Assembly: GCF_002159085.1 (NCBI RefSeq)
Contig: NZ_LZRU01000012.1
Span: 186,001-250,000 of the forward strand
Direction of reading: 5' to 3'
Source: Thermobacillus sp. ZCTH02-B1
GTDB lineage: Bacteria > Bacillota > Bacilli > Paenibacillales > Paenibacillaceae
Length of the DNA stretch: 64,000 nucleotides
Shown piece after piece: positions 45,342 to 57,109 of this stretch. The translations under genes were made by a program, and so were the position numbers. Position 1 is the stretch's first letter. Every line of letters begins with the position of its first letter. The notes below the pieces were generated by a model. That model ran no database searches, was not told where the DNA came from, and was given only the letters and a program-made list of their open reading frames with translations.

Positions 45342-46408
45342 ATCGTTCGCCGGCGGATGTAATACGCGAAGAGATGCTGCAGGATGACCTTCGCCGCGGC
45401 GAATGCCGGCACGGCCAGGATCATGCCGACGAGCCCCGCGATCTCGCCGCCGGTCAGCAGTGCGAAAATGATCGTGAGCGGATGCATGTGCAGCGAGCGG
45501 CCGACGACCTGGGGCGAGACGACGTTGCCTTCGATGATCTGGCAGCACGCGTTGACGAGCACGGTGAAGAGGACCATTTTCAGCGAGACGGTCGACGCGA
45601 CCAGCAGGGCTGGCGCCGCCCCGATGAACGGTCCGAGGTACGGGATGACGTTCGTGACCGCAACGAAGGTGGCGAGCAGCAGCGGATACGGCAGGCCGAT
45701 CAGCCAATAGCCGACGTAGGCGAGCAGGCCCACGATCGCGCAGACGATGAACTGGCCGCGGATATAGTTGCCGAGCGCCTCGTCGATGTCCTTGAACAGC
45801 CGGATGACGCCCTGTCTTCTGGAACGGGGCACGAAGTTGATGATCGCGCGCTCGAACGCATCGAGATCCTTCAGGATGTAAAACGCGAGGAACGGGATGA
45901 TGAACGCGACGAAGACGGCGTTCAGCATCGATCCGATGTTGTTCATGAACGCCAGCGCCGATTCGGCGATCCGCCGCTCGAGTTCGACCAGCGACCGGTC
46001 GATCGCGTTCCGCACGCTTTCCGGCAGGAACGAGTGGTTGTTCAGTTGGTCCATCAGGTTCCGGGCCCGCATCGTCAGTTCGGGTGCGTGCCGGTTCAGT
46101 TGCTCGAGCTGCTCGGCGATCATCGGAATCGCGTTGAGCAGGATGACCGCGACGGCCGCGGCGAACACCGCATAGATGAGCAGCACCGCGACGGACCGCG
46201 GCACCCGCCGGTTGGCGAGCAGCGTCACGACCGGATTGAGCACGTAGGAGATGATCATCGCGATGACGAACGGCGCAAAAACCGCCTTCAGGAACCCGTA
46301 CACTGCGAGCAGCACGGGCTTGAGCTGCTGGATGAGCAGCAGGACGGCCAGCACGAGGATCGTATAGACGAGTCCCCTGAACAGCCGGCTGCCCGCCCAC
46401 GGATTCAT
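45338..46408 (-). CDS. yrrI: AI-2E family permease YrrI
   Basis: A 356-residue membrane protein with about eight helices, the YrrI type found beside alaS in B. subtilis. Typical parts are IAMIISYVLNPVVTLLANRR, GQFIVCAIVGLLAYVGYWLI, NVIPYLGPFIGAAPALLV and PLTIIFALLTGGEIAGLVGM. The ATG at 46408 has AAGGAGG upstream; 25 open codons before it are not conserved. The transported substrate is unknown. Confidence 0.9.
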   Translation of the reverse strand: MNPWAGSRLFRGLVYTILVLAVLLLIQQLKPVLLAVYGFLKAVFAPFVIAMIISYVLNPVVTLLANRRVPRSVAVLLIYAVFAAAVAVILLNAIPMIAEQLEQLNRHAPELTMRARNLMDQLNNHSFLPESVRNAIDRSLVELERRIAESALAFMNNIGSMLNAVFVAFIIPFLAFYILKDLDAFERAIINFVPRSRRQGVIRLFKDIDEALGNYIRGQFIVCAIVGLLAYVGYWLIGLPYPLLLATFVAVTNVIPYLGPFIGAAPALLVASTVSLKMVLFTVLVNACCQIIEGNVVSPQVVGRSLHMHPLTIIFALLTGGEIAGLVGMILAVPAFAAAKVILQHLFAYYIRRRTI

Positions 46409-46719
46409 GACGGCCACCTCCTTCCCGCCGCCGGACCGGGCCCGCCGCAAGACACAGTACATTATATGTAGCGGCCTGGACATTCATCCTTGTCCGGCAG
46501 GACGTGCCCGCGCCTCCACGGGAAGGCGGCGGCATCGCCGCGGGCGGCCCGGAGCTTCCCGCGCGGCCGCGGTTTCCCGCACGCCGAAAGCCTGGGCCAG
46601 GAACAGCGAAGCGGCAGCCCGACAACGCGCGGCGACGGCGGAACGCAGCCCGAAACGCCGAAGCGGCCCGCACGAATGCGGACCGCTCCGACGTTCCGCC
46701 GGCCTTGGCCGGCTCCGAT
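46409..46719. other. Intergenic region, no gene seen
   Basis: 311 bases between yrrI and the zinc-ribbon gene. Apart from the tetraloop hairpin at 46662-46687, I see only open frames without ribosome sites or family similarity. Confidence 0.6.
46662..46687 (-). terminator. Tetraloop hairpin, possible terminator
   Basis: On the minus strand AGCGGTCCGCA pairs with TGCGGGCCGCT (one G-U) around a TTCG tetraloop, 33 bases after the zinc-ribbon gene stop. Only a weak T-rich tail (TCGGCGTTTCG) follows. Confidence 0.5.
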
Positions 46720-46920
46720 TCAATTCGCATGCATCTGCTGCTCGACCGTCGGTTCATCGAAGAACAGATCGTCGAGCGAGCTGAGCGTGCCGTCCTCTTC
46801 CACCTGAAACACCGACATCTTGTCGCCGTTCACCGTAAACTCGATGAAGCAACCCCAGCAATAATACTGGTGCGACCCGATCTTGCCGATGTCTTTGGAG
46901 TTGCAATTCGGACATCTCAT
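46720..46920 (-). CDS. Small zinc-ribbon protein
   Basis: A 66-residue protein beginning MRCPNCNSKDIGKIGSHQYYC and continuing WGCFIEF, giving two CxxC pairs of a rubredoxin-like zinc ribbon; the acidic C-terminal half (TLSSLDDLFFDEPTVEQQM) has no domain I recognise. AGGGAG lies upstream of the ATG. It follows the PRC-barrel gene by 17 bases and is likely the last gene of the cymR transcript. Function unknown. Confidence 0.8.
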   Translation of the reverse strand: MRCPNCNSKDIGKIGSHQYYCWGCFIEFTVNGDKMSVFQVEEDGTLSSLDDLFFDEPTVEQQMHAN

Positions 46921-46937
46921 GGTTTCATTCTCCCTGC

Positions 46938-47489
46938 CTATCCCGATTCCCTGACGAAGGCCTCCAGGTCCTGTTCGCAGCGGGCGGGGACCAGTATCGC
47001 GTCTTCTCCGAGCTTCACGAGCCCGGGATCCGCAGGAAACTTCAGCCGCTTGCGCCCTTCGAGCAGATCCGAAACAAAGCCGTCCGTCAGTTCCAAACCT
47101 GTAATTGGTGTACCCTGATTTTCCTGAAAATAAACATCCGACACGCGTCCAAGCTGTCTGCCTTCATCGGTGACGACCGGAAGATCCTTGAGCCGGATTC
47201 GTCCGGTGTGGAACGTCCGGCCGATCTCGGCCGCGTCATACCGCCTGACGGCGCCGGCGTCCGACAGGAGAACCGCGTCGGGCCCCAGGGCCGTGACGCT
47301 TTCCCAGGGCGCGACGTCGCAATAGCGCTTGAACCACCAGCGGCCGGCCTTCAACAGAAGGCCGCGCAGCGACCAATGCTCGTCGAACCAGAGATCGAGC
47401 ACCTTGCCCGCCCGGCGGCCGGTTTTCCCGTCGATGACCGGCAGACCGATCAAACGCTGCGCATTGTACACGGGGGGCTCCCCTTTCAT
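46938..47489 (-). CDS. yrrD: PRC-barrel domain protein (YrrD-like)
   Basis: A 183-residue cytosolic protein with two PRC-barrel repeats: one around LIGLPVIDGKTGRRAGKVLD (residues 13-32) and one around IRLKDLPVVTDEGRQLGRVS (residues 97-116). PRC barrels often bind RNA-processing or photosynthetic partners; YrrD itself has no known function. It overlaps the cysteine desulfurase stop by four bases. Confidence 0.82.
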   Translation of the reverse strand: MKGEPPVYNAQRLIGLPVIDGKTGRRAGKVLDLWFDEHWSLRGLLLKAGRWWFKRYCDVAPWESVTALGPDAVLLSDAGAVRRYDAAEIGRTFHTGRIRLKDLPVVTDEGRQLGRVSDVYFQENQGTPITGLELTDGFVSDLLEGRKRLKFPADPGLVKLGEDAILVPARCEQDLEAFVRESG

Positions 47490-48637
47490 TTATTACGCAG
47501 GCGTTCCGCGATGGTTGCAATTTTTTCTGCGGCCGTCTCGATTTCTTCCATCGTGTTCGAAGGCCCGAAACTGAAACGGACGGCCGACTTCAACCGTTCT
47601 TCCGGCAGCCCCATCGCCTTCAGCACGTGCGATCGCTCGAGCGATCCCGAGGAACAGGCGGAGCCGCTCGCCGCCGCAATGCCCTCGAGGTCGAGGGCCA
47701 TGAGCAGCGTCTCCGTATCCGCCCCGATGAAGCTGATGTTCGTCACGTGCGGTAGCCGGCTGCCGATCCGGCCGTTCACGATCGCGCCGCCCGGACCGAG
47801 CCGGGCGATCAGAAGCGCCTCAAGCCGGTCCCGGAGCGCGGCCAGGCGACGGTTCCGCGTCTCCCTCCGTTCGACGGCCAGTTCGACGGCAAGCGCGAAA
47901 CCGCAGGCAGCGGCGACGTTCTCCGTGCCCGCCCGGCGTTTCCGCTCCTGCGAACCGCCGTGGATGATCGGCTCGAACGGCGTACCCGCCGCAATGTACA
48001 GGGCGCCGATCCCCTGGGGGCCGCCCAGTTTATGGGCCGAGAAGCTGACGAGTTGGGCCGGCGTCTGCCCGAGATCGATCGGCACGGCCCCGAGCGCCTG
48101 CACGGCGTCGACATGAAAGACGATGCCGCGCGACGACAACAGTTCGCCGATCCGGTGCACCGGCTGAATCGTGCCAACCTCGTTGTTCGCCCACATGACG
48201 CTGACGAGCCCGGTTTCCGGCCGGATCGCTTCCTCCACCGCCGCCGGATCGATGTAGCCGGTCGAATCCGGCATGACGCGCGTCACGGCGAATCCTTCGC
48301 GCTCGAGCGCGTCCGCGGCGTGAAGGACGGCGTGGTGCTCGATCGCCGACACGACGACATGCGTCTTGCCCTTCTGCCGCAGGGCCCGCGCCGCGCCGAT
48401 GACGGCGGCGTTGTCGCTCTCCGTCCCCCCGGATGTGAAGACGAGCTCGGAAGGCTTGCAGTTTAGCGCCGCGGCCATGCGGTCCCGCGCATCGGTCAGC
48501 CTCGCACGCGCGGCGCGTCCGAACGCATGCAGGCTCGATGGATTGCCCGGCCCGGCGCGCATGGCGTCCAGCATCGCTTCGGCCACCTCGGGCAGCAGCG
48601 GTGCGGACGCGGCGTGGTCCAGATAGATGCCTTTCAT
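47486..48637 (-). CDS. yrvO: Cysteine desulfurase (YrvO/IscS type)
   Basis: A 383-residue PLP enzyme that takes sulfur from cysteine, probably for tRNA thiolation by MnmA. Key parts: YLDHAASAPLLPEV, the PLP region VVSAIEHHAVL, the Schiff-base Lys in FSAHKLGGPQGIGAL, and the active Cys in GSACSSGSLERS. YrvO is the MnmA-dedicated desulfurase in B. subtilis. It follows cymR by 58 bases. Confidence 0.92.
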   Translation of the reverse strand: MKGIYLDHAASAPLLPEVAEAMLDAMRAGPGNPSSLHAFGRAARARLTDARDRMAAALNCKPSELVFTSGGTESDNAAVIGAARALRQKGKTHVVVSAIEHHAVLHAADALEREGFAVTRVMPDSTGYIDPAAVEEAIRPETGLVSVMWANNEVGTIQPVHRIGELLSSRGIVFHVDAVQALGAVPIDLGQTPAQLVSFSAHKLGGPQGIGALYIAAGTPFEPIIHGGSQERKRRAGTENVAAACGFALAVELAVERRETRNRRLAALRDRLEALLIARLGPGGAIVNGRIGSRLPHVTNISFIGADTETLLMALDLEGIAAASGSACSSGSLERSHVLKAMGLPEERLKSAVRFSFGPSNTMEEIETAAEKIATIAERLRNK

Positions 48638-48673
48638 GTTCGTCTAGCTCCGTTTCCCGCTCCGATCAATGCG

Positions 48674-48695
48674 CCGGACGATCAAATCCGGACGA

Positions 48696-48701
<6 letters not shown>
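48674..48701 (-). repeat. 14-base tandem duplication over the cymR stop
   Basis: On the minus strand ATTTGATCGTCCGG occurs twice in direct succession, without mismatch. The upstream copy carries the cymR TGA (48698-48696). Confidence 0.95.
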
Positions 48702-50428
<1,727 letters not shown>

Positions 50429-50466
50429 CGGCTTCCGGCTGTCCGGCGGCAGCCCGTCGAAGCACG

Positions 50467-50513
50467 AAAAACCTCCGGACGATGCGCGTGCGGCGCAGAT
50501 CCGGAGGTTTCTT
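50467..50513. terminator. Bidirectional terminator, mnmA / CNNM gene
   Basis: AAACCTCCGGA and TCCGGAGGTTT form an 11-base perfect stem; T-rich ends follow on both strands (TTTCTTC on plus, TTTTTCG on minus). It serves both convergent genes. Confidence 0.9.
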
Positions 50514-50544
50514 CATGGGATGGGCCTGCCGTGCATGAAGACCG

Positions 50545-51951
50545 TCAACCCGTCTTCTCGGCCGACAGCAGTCCCTCGCTGTTCTCGTCGTCCTTGAGCA
50601 GCCGGACCGTGATGCGCGATATGCGCAGATTGTCCGTCTCCTCGATCACGAATTTGTGGGTATCCTTGTACAGGACCCCCTGGCCCCGTTTCGGCGGAAT
50701 CTCGATCTGCGAATAGATCCAGCCGCCGATCGTATCGTAATCGTCGGATTCGATGTCGAGGTTGAAGAAGCTGTTCACTTCCTCGATGAGCAGGAGCCCG
50801 TTGATCGAATACGTCCTGTCGTCCTTGCGTTCGATGTCCGGACGCTCCTCGTCGAACTCGTCCTGGATTTCCCCGACGATCTCTTCCATGATGTCTTCGA
50901 GCGTGACAAGCCCCGACGTGCCGCCGTACTCGTCGATCAGGATCGCGATCTGCGTCCTGTTCTTCTGCATCAGCTTGAGCAGCTGGCTGATCTGCATCGA
51001 CTCCGGCACGGTCGTAATCGGCCGCAGGATGTCGCGGATGCTCTTCGGCTGCTGTCCGTCGGCCCGGAGCATGTCCTTGATGTGGACGAAGCCGATGATG
51101 TTGTCCTTGTCGTTCTCGCAGACCGGATAGCGGGTGTGCATTTCCCGCAGCGCAATCTTCTTGTTCTCCTCGAACGACAGGTTCGCGTACAGAACCACCA
51201 TCTCGGTGCGCGGGATCATGATTTCCCGCGCCGTCGTCTCCGCGAACTCGAAGATGTTGTCCACGAGCGTCATTTCGGTGTTGTCGATCAGGCCGCTCTT
51301 GTGGGACTCCTTCATCAGGATCCGGATCTCTTCTTCGGTGTGCGCCGACTCTTGCTCCGACGCGGGCTCGATGCCGATCAGGCGGAGCAGGCGGTTCGCG
51401 GTGCCGTTCAGGAACCAGATGAACGGATACATGAGCTTGTGGAACGCGATCATCGGACCCGCGGTCCACAGCGTGATGCCTTCCGCCTTGCGGATCGCCA
51501 GCGACTTCGGCGCCAGTTCGCCCAGCACGATGTGCAGGAACGTGATGAGCGAGAACGCGATGGCGAAAGAAACCGTGTGGAGTAGAACCTCGTTGTCAAT
51601 GCCCGCCGCGTGCAGCGCCGGTTCCAGCAAATCGGCCACCGCAGGTTCGCCGATCCAGCCCAGACCGAGCGACGCGAGCGTAATGCCGAGCTGGCAGGCG
51701 GACAGATAGGCGTCCAGATTGTCGGTCAGATGCTCGGCCAGCTTCGCACGCTTGTGTCCTTCCTGAACGAGCGTGTCGATCCGGCTGCCGCGGACCTTCA
51801 CCATCGCGAATTCCGCGGCCACGAAGAAGCCGTTCATGAACACCAGAAATACGACCAGCAACAAACTGAGCCATATGGGTAACGGGTCACTGCCCACCGA
51901 TTCCCTGATCCCGCCGTTCCGCCGGGCGGACTCCCCCGGGATCAGGTGCAC
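50545..51951 (-). CDS. CNNM/CBS/CorC-HlyC membrane protein (hemolysin family)
   Basis: A 468-residue protein. A CNNM transmembrane domain (residues about 25-210; NGFFVAAEFAMVKVRGSRID, GWIGEPAVADLLEPAL, HIVLGELAPKSLAIR) is followed by two CBS domains (IMIPRTEMVVLY; TQIAILIDEYGGTSGLVTLE) and a CorC/HlyC domain near the C-terminus. Relatives export Mg or other divalent cations. The GTG at 51951 abuts its ribosome site; the GTG at 51897 (AGGG, five bases) may be the true start. Confidence 0.88.
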   Translation of the reverse strand: MHLIPGESARRNGGIRESVGSDPLPIWLSLLLVVFLVFMNGFFVAAEFAMVKVRGSRIDTLVQEGHKRAKLAEHLTDNLDAYLSACQLGITLASLGLGWIGEPAVADLLEPALHAAGIDNEVLLHTVSFAIAFSLITFLHIVLGELAPKSLAIRKAEGITLWTAGPMIAFHKLMYPFIWFLNGTANRLLRLIGIEPASEQESAHTEEEIRILMKESHKSGLIDNTEMTLVDNIFEFAETTAREIMIPRTEMVVLYANLSFEENKKIALREMHTRYPVCENDKDNIIGFVHIKDMLRADGQQPKSIRDILRPITTVPESMQISQLLKLMQKNRTQIAILIDEYGGTSGLVTLEDIMEEIVGEIQDEFDEERPDIERKDDRTYSINGLLLIEEVNSFFNLDIESDDYDTIGGWIYSQIEIPPKRGQGVLYKDTHKFVIEETDNLRISRITVRLLKDDENSEGLLSAEKTG

Positions 51952-51993
51952 CTCCTCCGGTTGATGATGGCGTCCTGCGACAGCCTATTTATT

Positions 51994-52010
51994 TATAAAG
52001 ATTCTTTATA
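51994..52010. other. AT-rich 17-base palindrome
   Basis: TATAAAGATTCTTTATA is a perfect inverted repeat about a central T, between the promoter and start of the CNNM gene. It could be an operator in the leader. Confidence 0.45.
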
Positions 52011-52014
52011 TTTA

Positions 52015-52044
52015 AGTTTATTCGATTCTGCCCCCGCGCGTCAA
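52015..52044 (-). promoter_or_regulatory. Candidate promoter of the CNNM gene
   Basis: TTGACG (52044-52039) and TAAACT (52020-52015) are 18 bases apart on the minus strand. Confidence 0.45.
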
Positions 52045-52126
52045 ATCCGTGCGAATTCGCCTCGCTAATTCTTATTCTCCCAGGCCCGGCCTTTATGAAC
52101 CTTTGCGGGAGGTTTGCACGAATTTG
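52042..52126 (-). other. Long imperfect hairpin after rarA
   Basis: On the minus strand CAAATTCGTGC (52126-52116) pairs with GCACGGATTTG (52052-52042; one G-U) over 11 bases. Inside, CTCCC pairs with GGGAG (52111-52107 and 52081-52077). No T-run follows. Its distal arm overlaps the -35 of the CNNM promoter. Confidence 0.5.
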
Positions 52127-52136
52127 CGCCCTCAGG

Positions 52137-53462
52137 TCACGATCTTCCCGAATGGCGCCTTTTCTGCTGATTGATGCGGATCTTCTCCTCCATGCCCTGG
52201 GTCGTCGCTTCATAGAAAACCTTGCCTTCCAGATGATCGGGCAGATATTGCTGTTCGACATAATGGCCGGGATAGTCGTGCGGATATTTGTAGCCGACGT
52301 GTCCGAGCTTCTTCGCCCCGCTGTAGTGCGCGTCGCGCAGGTGCATCGGCACCTCCATCGTTCCCGCCGATTCGATCTCGTTCATGACGCGGCTGATCGC
52401 GACGGCGGTCGCGTTCGATTTCGGGCTCTCGACCGCGAACAGGATCGCCTGCGCGATGTTGTACTTCGCCTCCGGCCAGCCGATTTTGTGGTAGGCGTCC
52501 ATCGCCGTCACCGCCTGCACCATCGCCTGCGGATTCGCGAGTCCGATGTCCTCGCTGCATGCGACGATCAGCCGGCGCAGGAACACCATCGGATCCATGC
52601 CGAGCTTCTCCACCGCGTACAGGAACCAGAACAGGGCGGCGTCGCTCGATCCGCGGATGCTCTTGTGGAACGCCGAGAGGACGTCGTACTGCGTCGACGG
52701 GTCCGCCTTCACCGTCGGCTGACGGATCGACTCCTCCGCCACCTCGAGCGTGATGTGGACGGTGCCGTCCGGGCGGGAAGGGGTCGTGATCGCCGCCAGC
52801 TCGAGCGCGTTCAGGGCACGGCGGATGTCGCCGCCGGCCGTCCGCGCGATATGCTCAAGCGCCTCCTCGTCGACCTCGAGCTTCATGAAGCCGAGCCCGC
52901 GCTCCCGGTCGGCGAGCGCACGGCGAAGCGCGATCATCACGTGCTCCTTCGATAGCGGCTCGAGCCTGAACAGCGTCGAGCGGGACAGCAGCGCGCCGTT
53001 CACGTGATGGAACGGGTTCTCGGTCGTCGCGCCGATGAACACGATGATGCCCTGCTCCACCGCGGGAAGCAGCGCGTCCTGCCGGGCCGTGTTGAACCGG
53101 TGCACCTCGTCGAGGAACAGGATCGTCTTCTTTCCGTACAGCGCCTTCAGTTCGCGGGCCCGCTCGATGACGTCACGGACATCCTTGACCGAGCAGTCGA
53201 CGGCGTTCAGCCGGACGAATTCGCCCTTCGTCCGCTTCGAGATGATGTGGGCGAGCGTCGTCTTGCCGCAGCCCGGCGGGCCGTACAGCAGAATCGACGT
53301 CACCTGGTCGGCCTCGATCGCCCGGCGCAGCAGCTTGCCGGGACCGAGAATATGCTCCTGACCGATGTATTCGTCCAGCGTCTCGGGCCGCATCCGGTCC
53401 GCGAGCAACCGCCTGTGCGGCGTCTGTTCTTCCTGATAGGTGAACAGATCCATGTCCGTCAT
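52137..53462 (-). CDS. rarA: Replication-associated recombination protein RarA (MgsA)
   Basis: A 441-residue AAA+ ATPase related to clamp loaders, active at stalled forks. Walker A is LLYGPPGCGKTTLAHIIS (about residues 53-70), Walker B LFLDEVHRFN, sensor 1 GATTENPFHHVN; the C-terminal YKYPHDYPGHYVEQQYLPD is diagnostic. The ATG at 53462 has AGGGG four bases upstream; an ATG three codons later is also possible. Its B. subtilis counterpart is yrvN. Confidence 0.94.
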   Translation of the reverse strand: MTDMDLFTYQEEQTPHRRLLADRMRPETLDEYIGQEHILGPGKLLRRAIEADQVTSILLYGPPGCGKTTLAHIISKRTKGEFVRLNAVDCSVKDVRDVIERARELKALYGKKTILFLDEVHRFNTARQDALLPAVEQGIIVFIGATTENPFHHVNGALLSRSTLFRLEPLSKEHVMIALRRALADRERGLGFMKLEVDEEALEHIARTAGGDIRRALNALELAAITTPSRPDGTVHITLEVAEESIRQPTVKADPSTQYDVLSAFHKSIRGSSDAALFWFLYAVEKLGMDPMVFLRRLIVACSEDIGLANPQAMVQAVTAMDAYHKIGWPEAKYNIAQAILFAVESPKSNATAVAISRVMNEIESAGTMEVPMHLRDAHYSGAKKLGHVGYKYPHDYPGHYVEQQYLPDHLEGKVFYEATTQGMEEKIRINQQKRRHSGRS

Positions 53463-53735
53463 CCCACCCCTGTTGATTCGAATGATAGCATATTCGCACA
53501 TGCGTTCGCCACCGTGCCGATCGTCCGGACGTCCGTCCCGGTGCCCGCGGCCGCAATCCCGAATCGATCCGATCGGACAGGTTTCGACGTTGGTGTCGAA
53601 TTCCCGTCCTTCCCTGGAACTATTCGGAAATGATCGGTCGGTTCGATTCGACGGGAGGGAATCATCTGTTAAAATGTATTCACAACCAGATATAGTAAAT
53701 ATTTGTCACAAATCGCTAGGAAAGGGGATGACTTT

Positions 53736-54296
53736 ATGCTCAAGCGCGTCGAGACGGAGCAGGATCTGGCGTACTACCACTTCATCTGGATGACGGCATG
53801 GCGGGAGAAGGGGTACGAGTTCGAATTTTCGCCGGTCGTGTTGGAGCGGTGGCTCGTCCTGACGCCCGAAGGCCAGCCCGTCGGCACGGCGGAATACAAG
53901 CCTTTCCTCCCGGGTTCGAGCGCCTTCGAGACGGTGGCGGATATCGGACGAATGCCCGAGCTTGCCGAGAAGCGCCGATTGGTGGCGGAAATCGACAAGT
54001 TCGCGCTGCTGCCCGAACATCGCGGAAGACATTATGTCGACGACCTCGCGGCATCCGTTGTCCTCACCGCCCGGAAGCACGGCATCCGCTGGTTCGTCTC
54101 GCTGCTGGAGCCGAAATTCTGCCGCGCGATCCGGTTCCTGTTTCATCCCCCGATGACCGTGCTCGGCCCGCGCACGTTCTACAAGGGCGACGATGTGATC
54201 CCCGTCGTCATCGACGTGAAGGACGTGCTGGCCGATCCGGAAGCGTTCAACGTCAAGCTGCCGCCGGTGCCGGAAGCCGTGGGCGGCGCATGCTGA
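53736..54296 (+). CDS. GNAT-fold N-acyltransferase-like protein
   Basis: A 186-residue protein. The layout fits a GNAT or autoinducer-synthase-like acyltransferase: LKRVETEQDLAYYHFIW at the start, GTAEYKPFLPG as strand 4, then VAEIDKFALLPEHRGRHYVD, where the motif-A acyl-CoA loop (RGRHYV) is visible, and FVSLLEPKFCRAIRFLF. AAAGGGG lies nine bases before the ATG. It is a lone gene with its own terminator. The acyl donor and acceptor are unknown; family assignment is moderate. Confidence 0.7.
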   Translation: MLKRVETEQDLAYYHFIWMTAWREKGYEFEFSPVVLERWLVLTPEGQPVGTAEYKPFLPGSSAFETVADIGRMPELAEKRRLVAEIDKFALLPEHRGRHYVDDLAASVVLTARKHGIRWFVSLLEPKFCRAIRFLFHPPMTVLGPRTFYKGDDVIPVVIDVKDVLADPEAFNVKLPPVPEAVGGAC

Positions 54297-54341
54297 GACG
54301 ATCCACTGCCGGACGGGGAGGGAAATTGACGTGAGGAGCGG

Positions 54342-54386
54342 CGATCGGCCGTCCGGCGCACGGGCCGGACGGCCGATCGTTCGTTC
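54342..54386 (+). terminator. Terminator after the GNAT-like gene
   Basis: A 15-base perfect stem (CGATCGGCCGTCCGG with CCGGACGGCCGATCG), an 8-base loop, then TTCGTTC. Confidence 0.75.
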
Positions 54387-54409
54387 ATGATGGGGTTGGC
54401 GTGAACGAA

Positions 54410-55165
54410 TCAGTACTTCACGCCGCCGGCGGCCAGCAGATCGCGCACGGCGACGCTGACCATGATGAGGCCCGCCACCGGCGGCACGAACGAATTGCTG
54501 GCCGGCGGCTGCTGCGCCTTGCGGATGTTCGGCGCGTCCGCCGGCACGATCCGCTCCGTCACGTCGCGCCGGGGCTTGAGCGGCGGCTCGGTCGAGAAGA
54601 CGACCTTGACGCCCTTGCGGATGCCGGCTTCCCGAAGCTTCAGGCGGATGACGCGGGCCATCGGATCGGTATGCGTCTTCGAGATGTCCGCCACCTGGAA
54701 CTTCGTCGGATCCATCCGGTTCGCGGCGCCCATGCTCGAGATGATCGGGATGTTCCGCTTCAGGCATTCCTTGATCAGATGGATCTTGTAAGTGATCGTG
54801 TCCGAACAGTCGAGCACGTAATCCAGGTCGTACTTGAACAGTTCTTCGCACGTTTCCTCGGTGTAGAACATCTTCAGCGCGATCGCGTCGCATTCGGGAA
54901 AAATCTGCTTGATCCGCTCGCGCATCAGCTCCGCCTTCGGCTGGCCGATCGTCGTCAGCAGGGCGTGGATCTGGCGGTTCAGGTTCGTGATGTCGACGAC
55001 GTCCTTGTCGATCATGACGATCCGGCCGACGCCGGTCCGGGCCAGCGCCTCGACGGCGATCGAGCCGACGCCGCCGACCCCGAGCACGGCAACCGTGCTC
55101 TTCTTCAGCACCTCGAGCCCCTCCGGCCCGATGGCCAGTTCGGTGCGGGAAAACGGGTGAAGCAT
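54410..55165 (-). CDS. tcdA: tRNA threonylcarbamoyladenosine dehydratase TcdA
   Basis: A 251-residue ThiF/E1-like enzyme that cyclises t6A37 of tRNA to ct6A using ATP (YrvM in B. subtilis). The nucleotide loop is VAVLGVGGVGSIAVEALART (residues about 25-44), then IDKDVVDITNLNRQ, VLDCSDTITYKI and the catalytic-loop SSMGAANRMDPTKF. No Cys pairs for zinc are seen, consistent with TcdA. It follows aspS by 18 bases. Confidence 0.92.
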   Translation of the reverse strand: MLHPFSRTELAIGPEGLEVLKKSTVAVLGVGGVGSIAVEALARTGVGRIVMIDKDVVDITNLNRQIHALLTTIGQPKAELMRERIKQIFPECDAIALKMFYTEETCEELFKYDLDYVLDCSDTITYKIHLIKECLKRNIPIISSMGAANRMDPTKFQVADISKTHTDPMARVIRLKLREAGIRKGVKVVFSTEPPLKPRRDVTERIVPADAPNIRKAQQPPASNSFVPPVAGLIMVSVAVRDLLAAGGVKY

Positions 55166-55183
55166 GTTCTGCCATCGTCTCCT

Positions 55184-57022
<1,839 letters not shown>

Positions 57023-57109
57023 CTCTCTTCGACACCCCTTAACGGATCGGTATCACCTTTGAGCCCGTGCGCATCATCCGCGCCGGCCGGCAGCGGATGA
57101 TCCGCCGGT

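Noticed and set aside
42323-46471. A 1382-codon open frame on the plus strand across alaS and yrrI
   Set aside because: It is antisense to two certain genes and their T-box leader. Its product is Arg/Asp/His-rich without domains, the usual shadow of a high-GC gene.
55166-55183. Expected 6S RNA (bsrA) between aspS and tcdA
   Set aside because: B. subtilis has it in this place, but here only 18 bases separate the genes.
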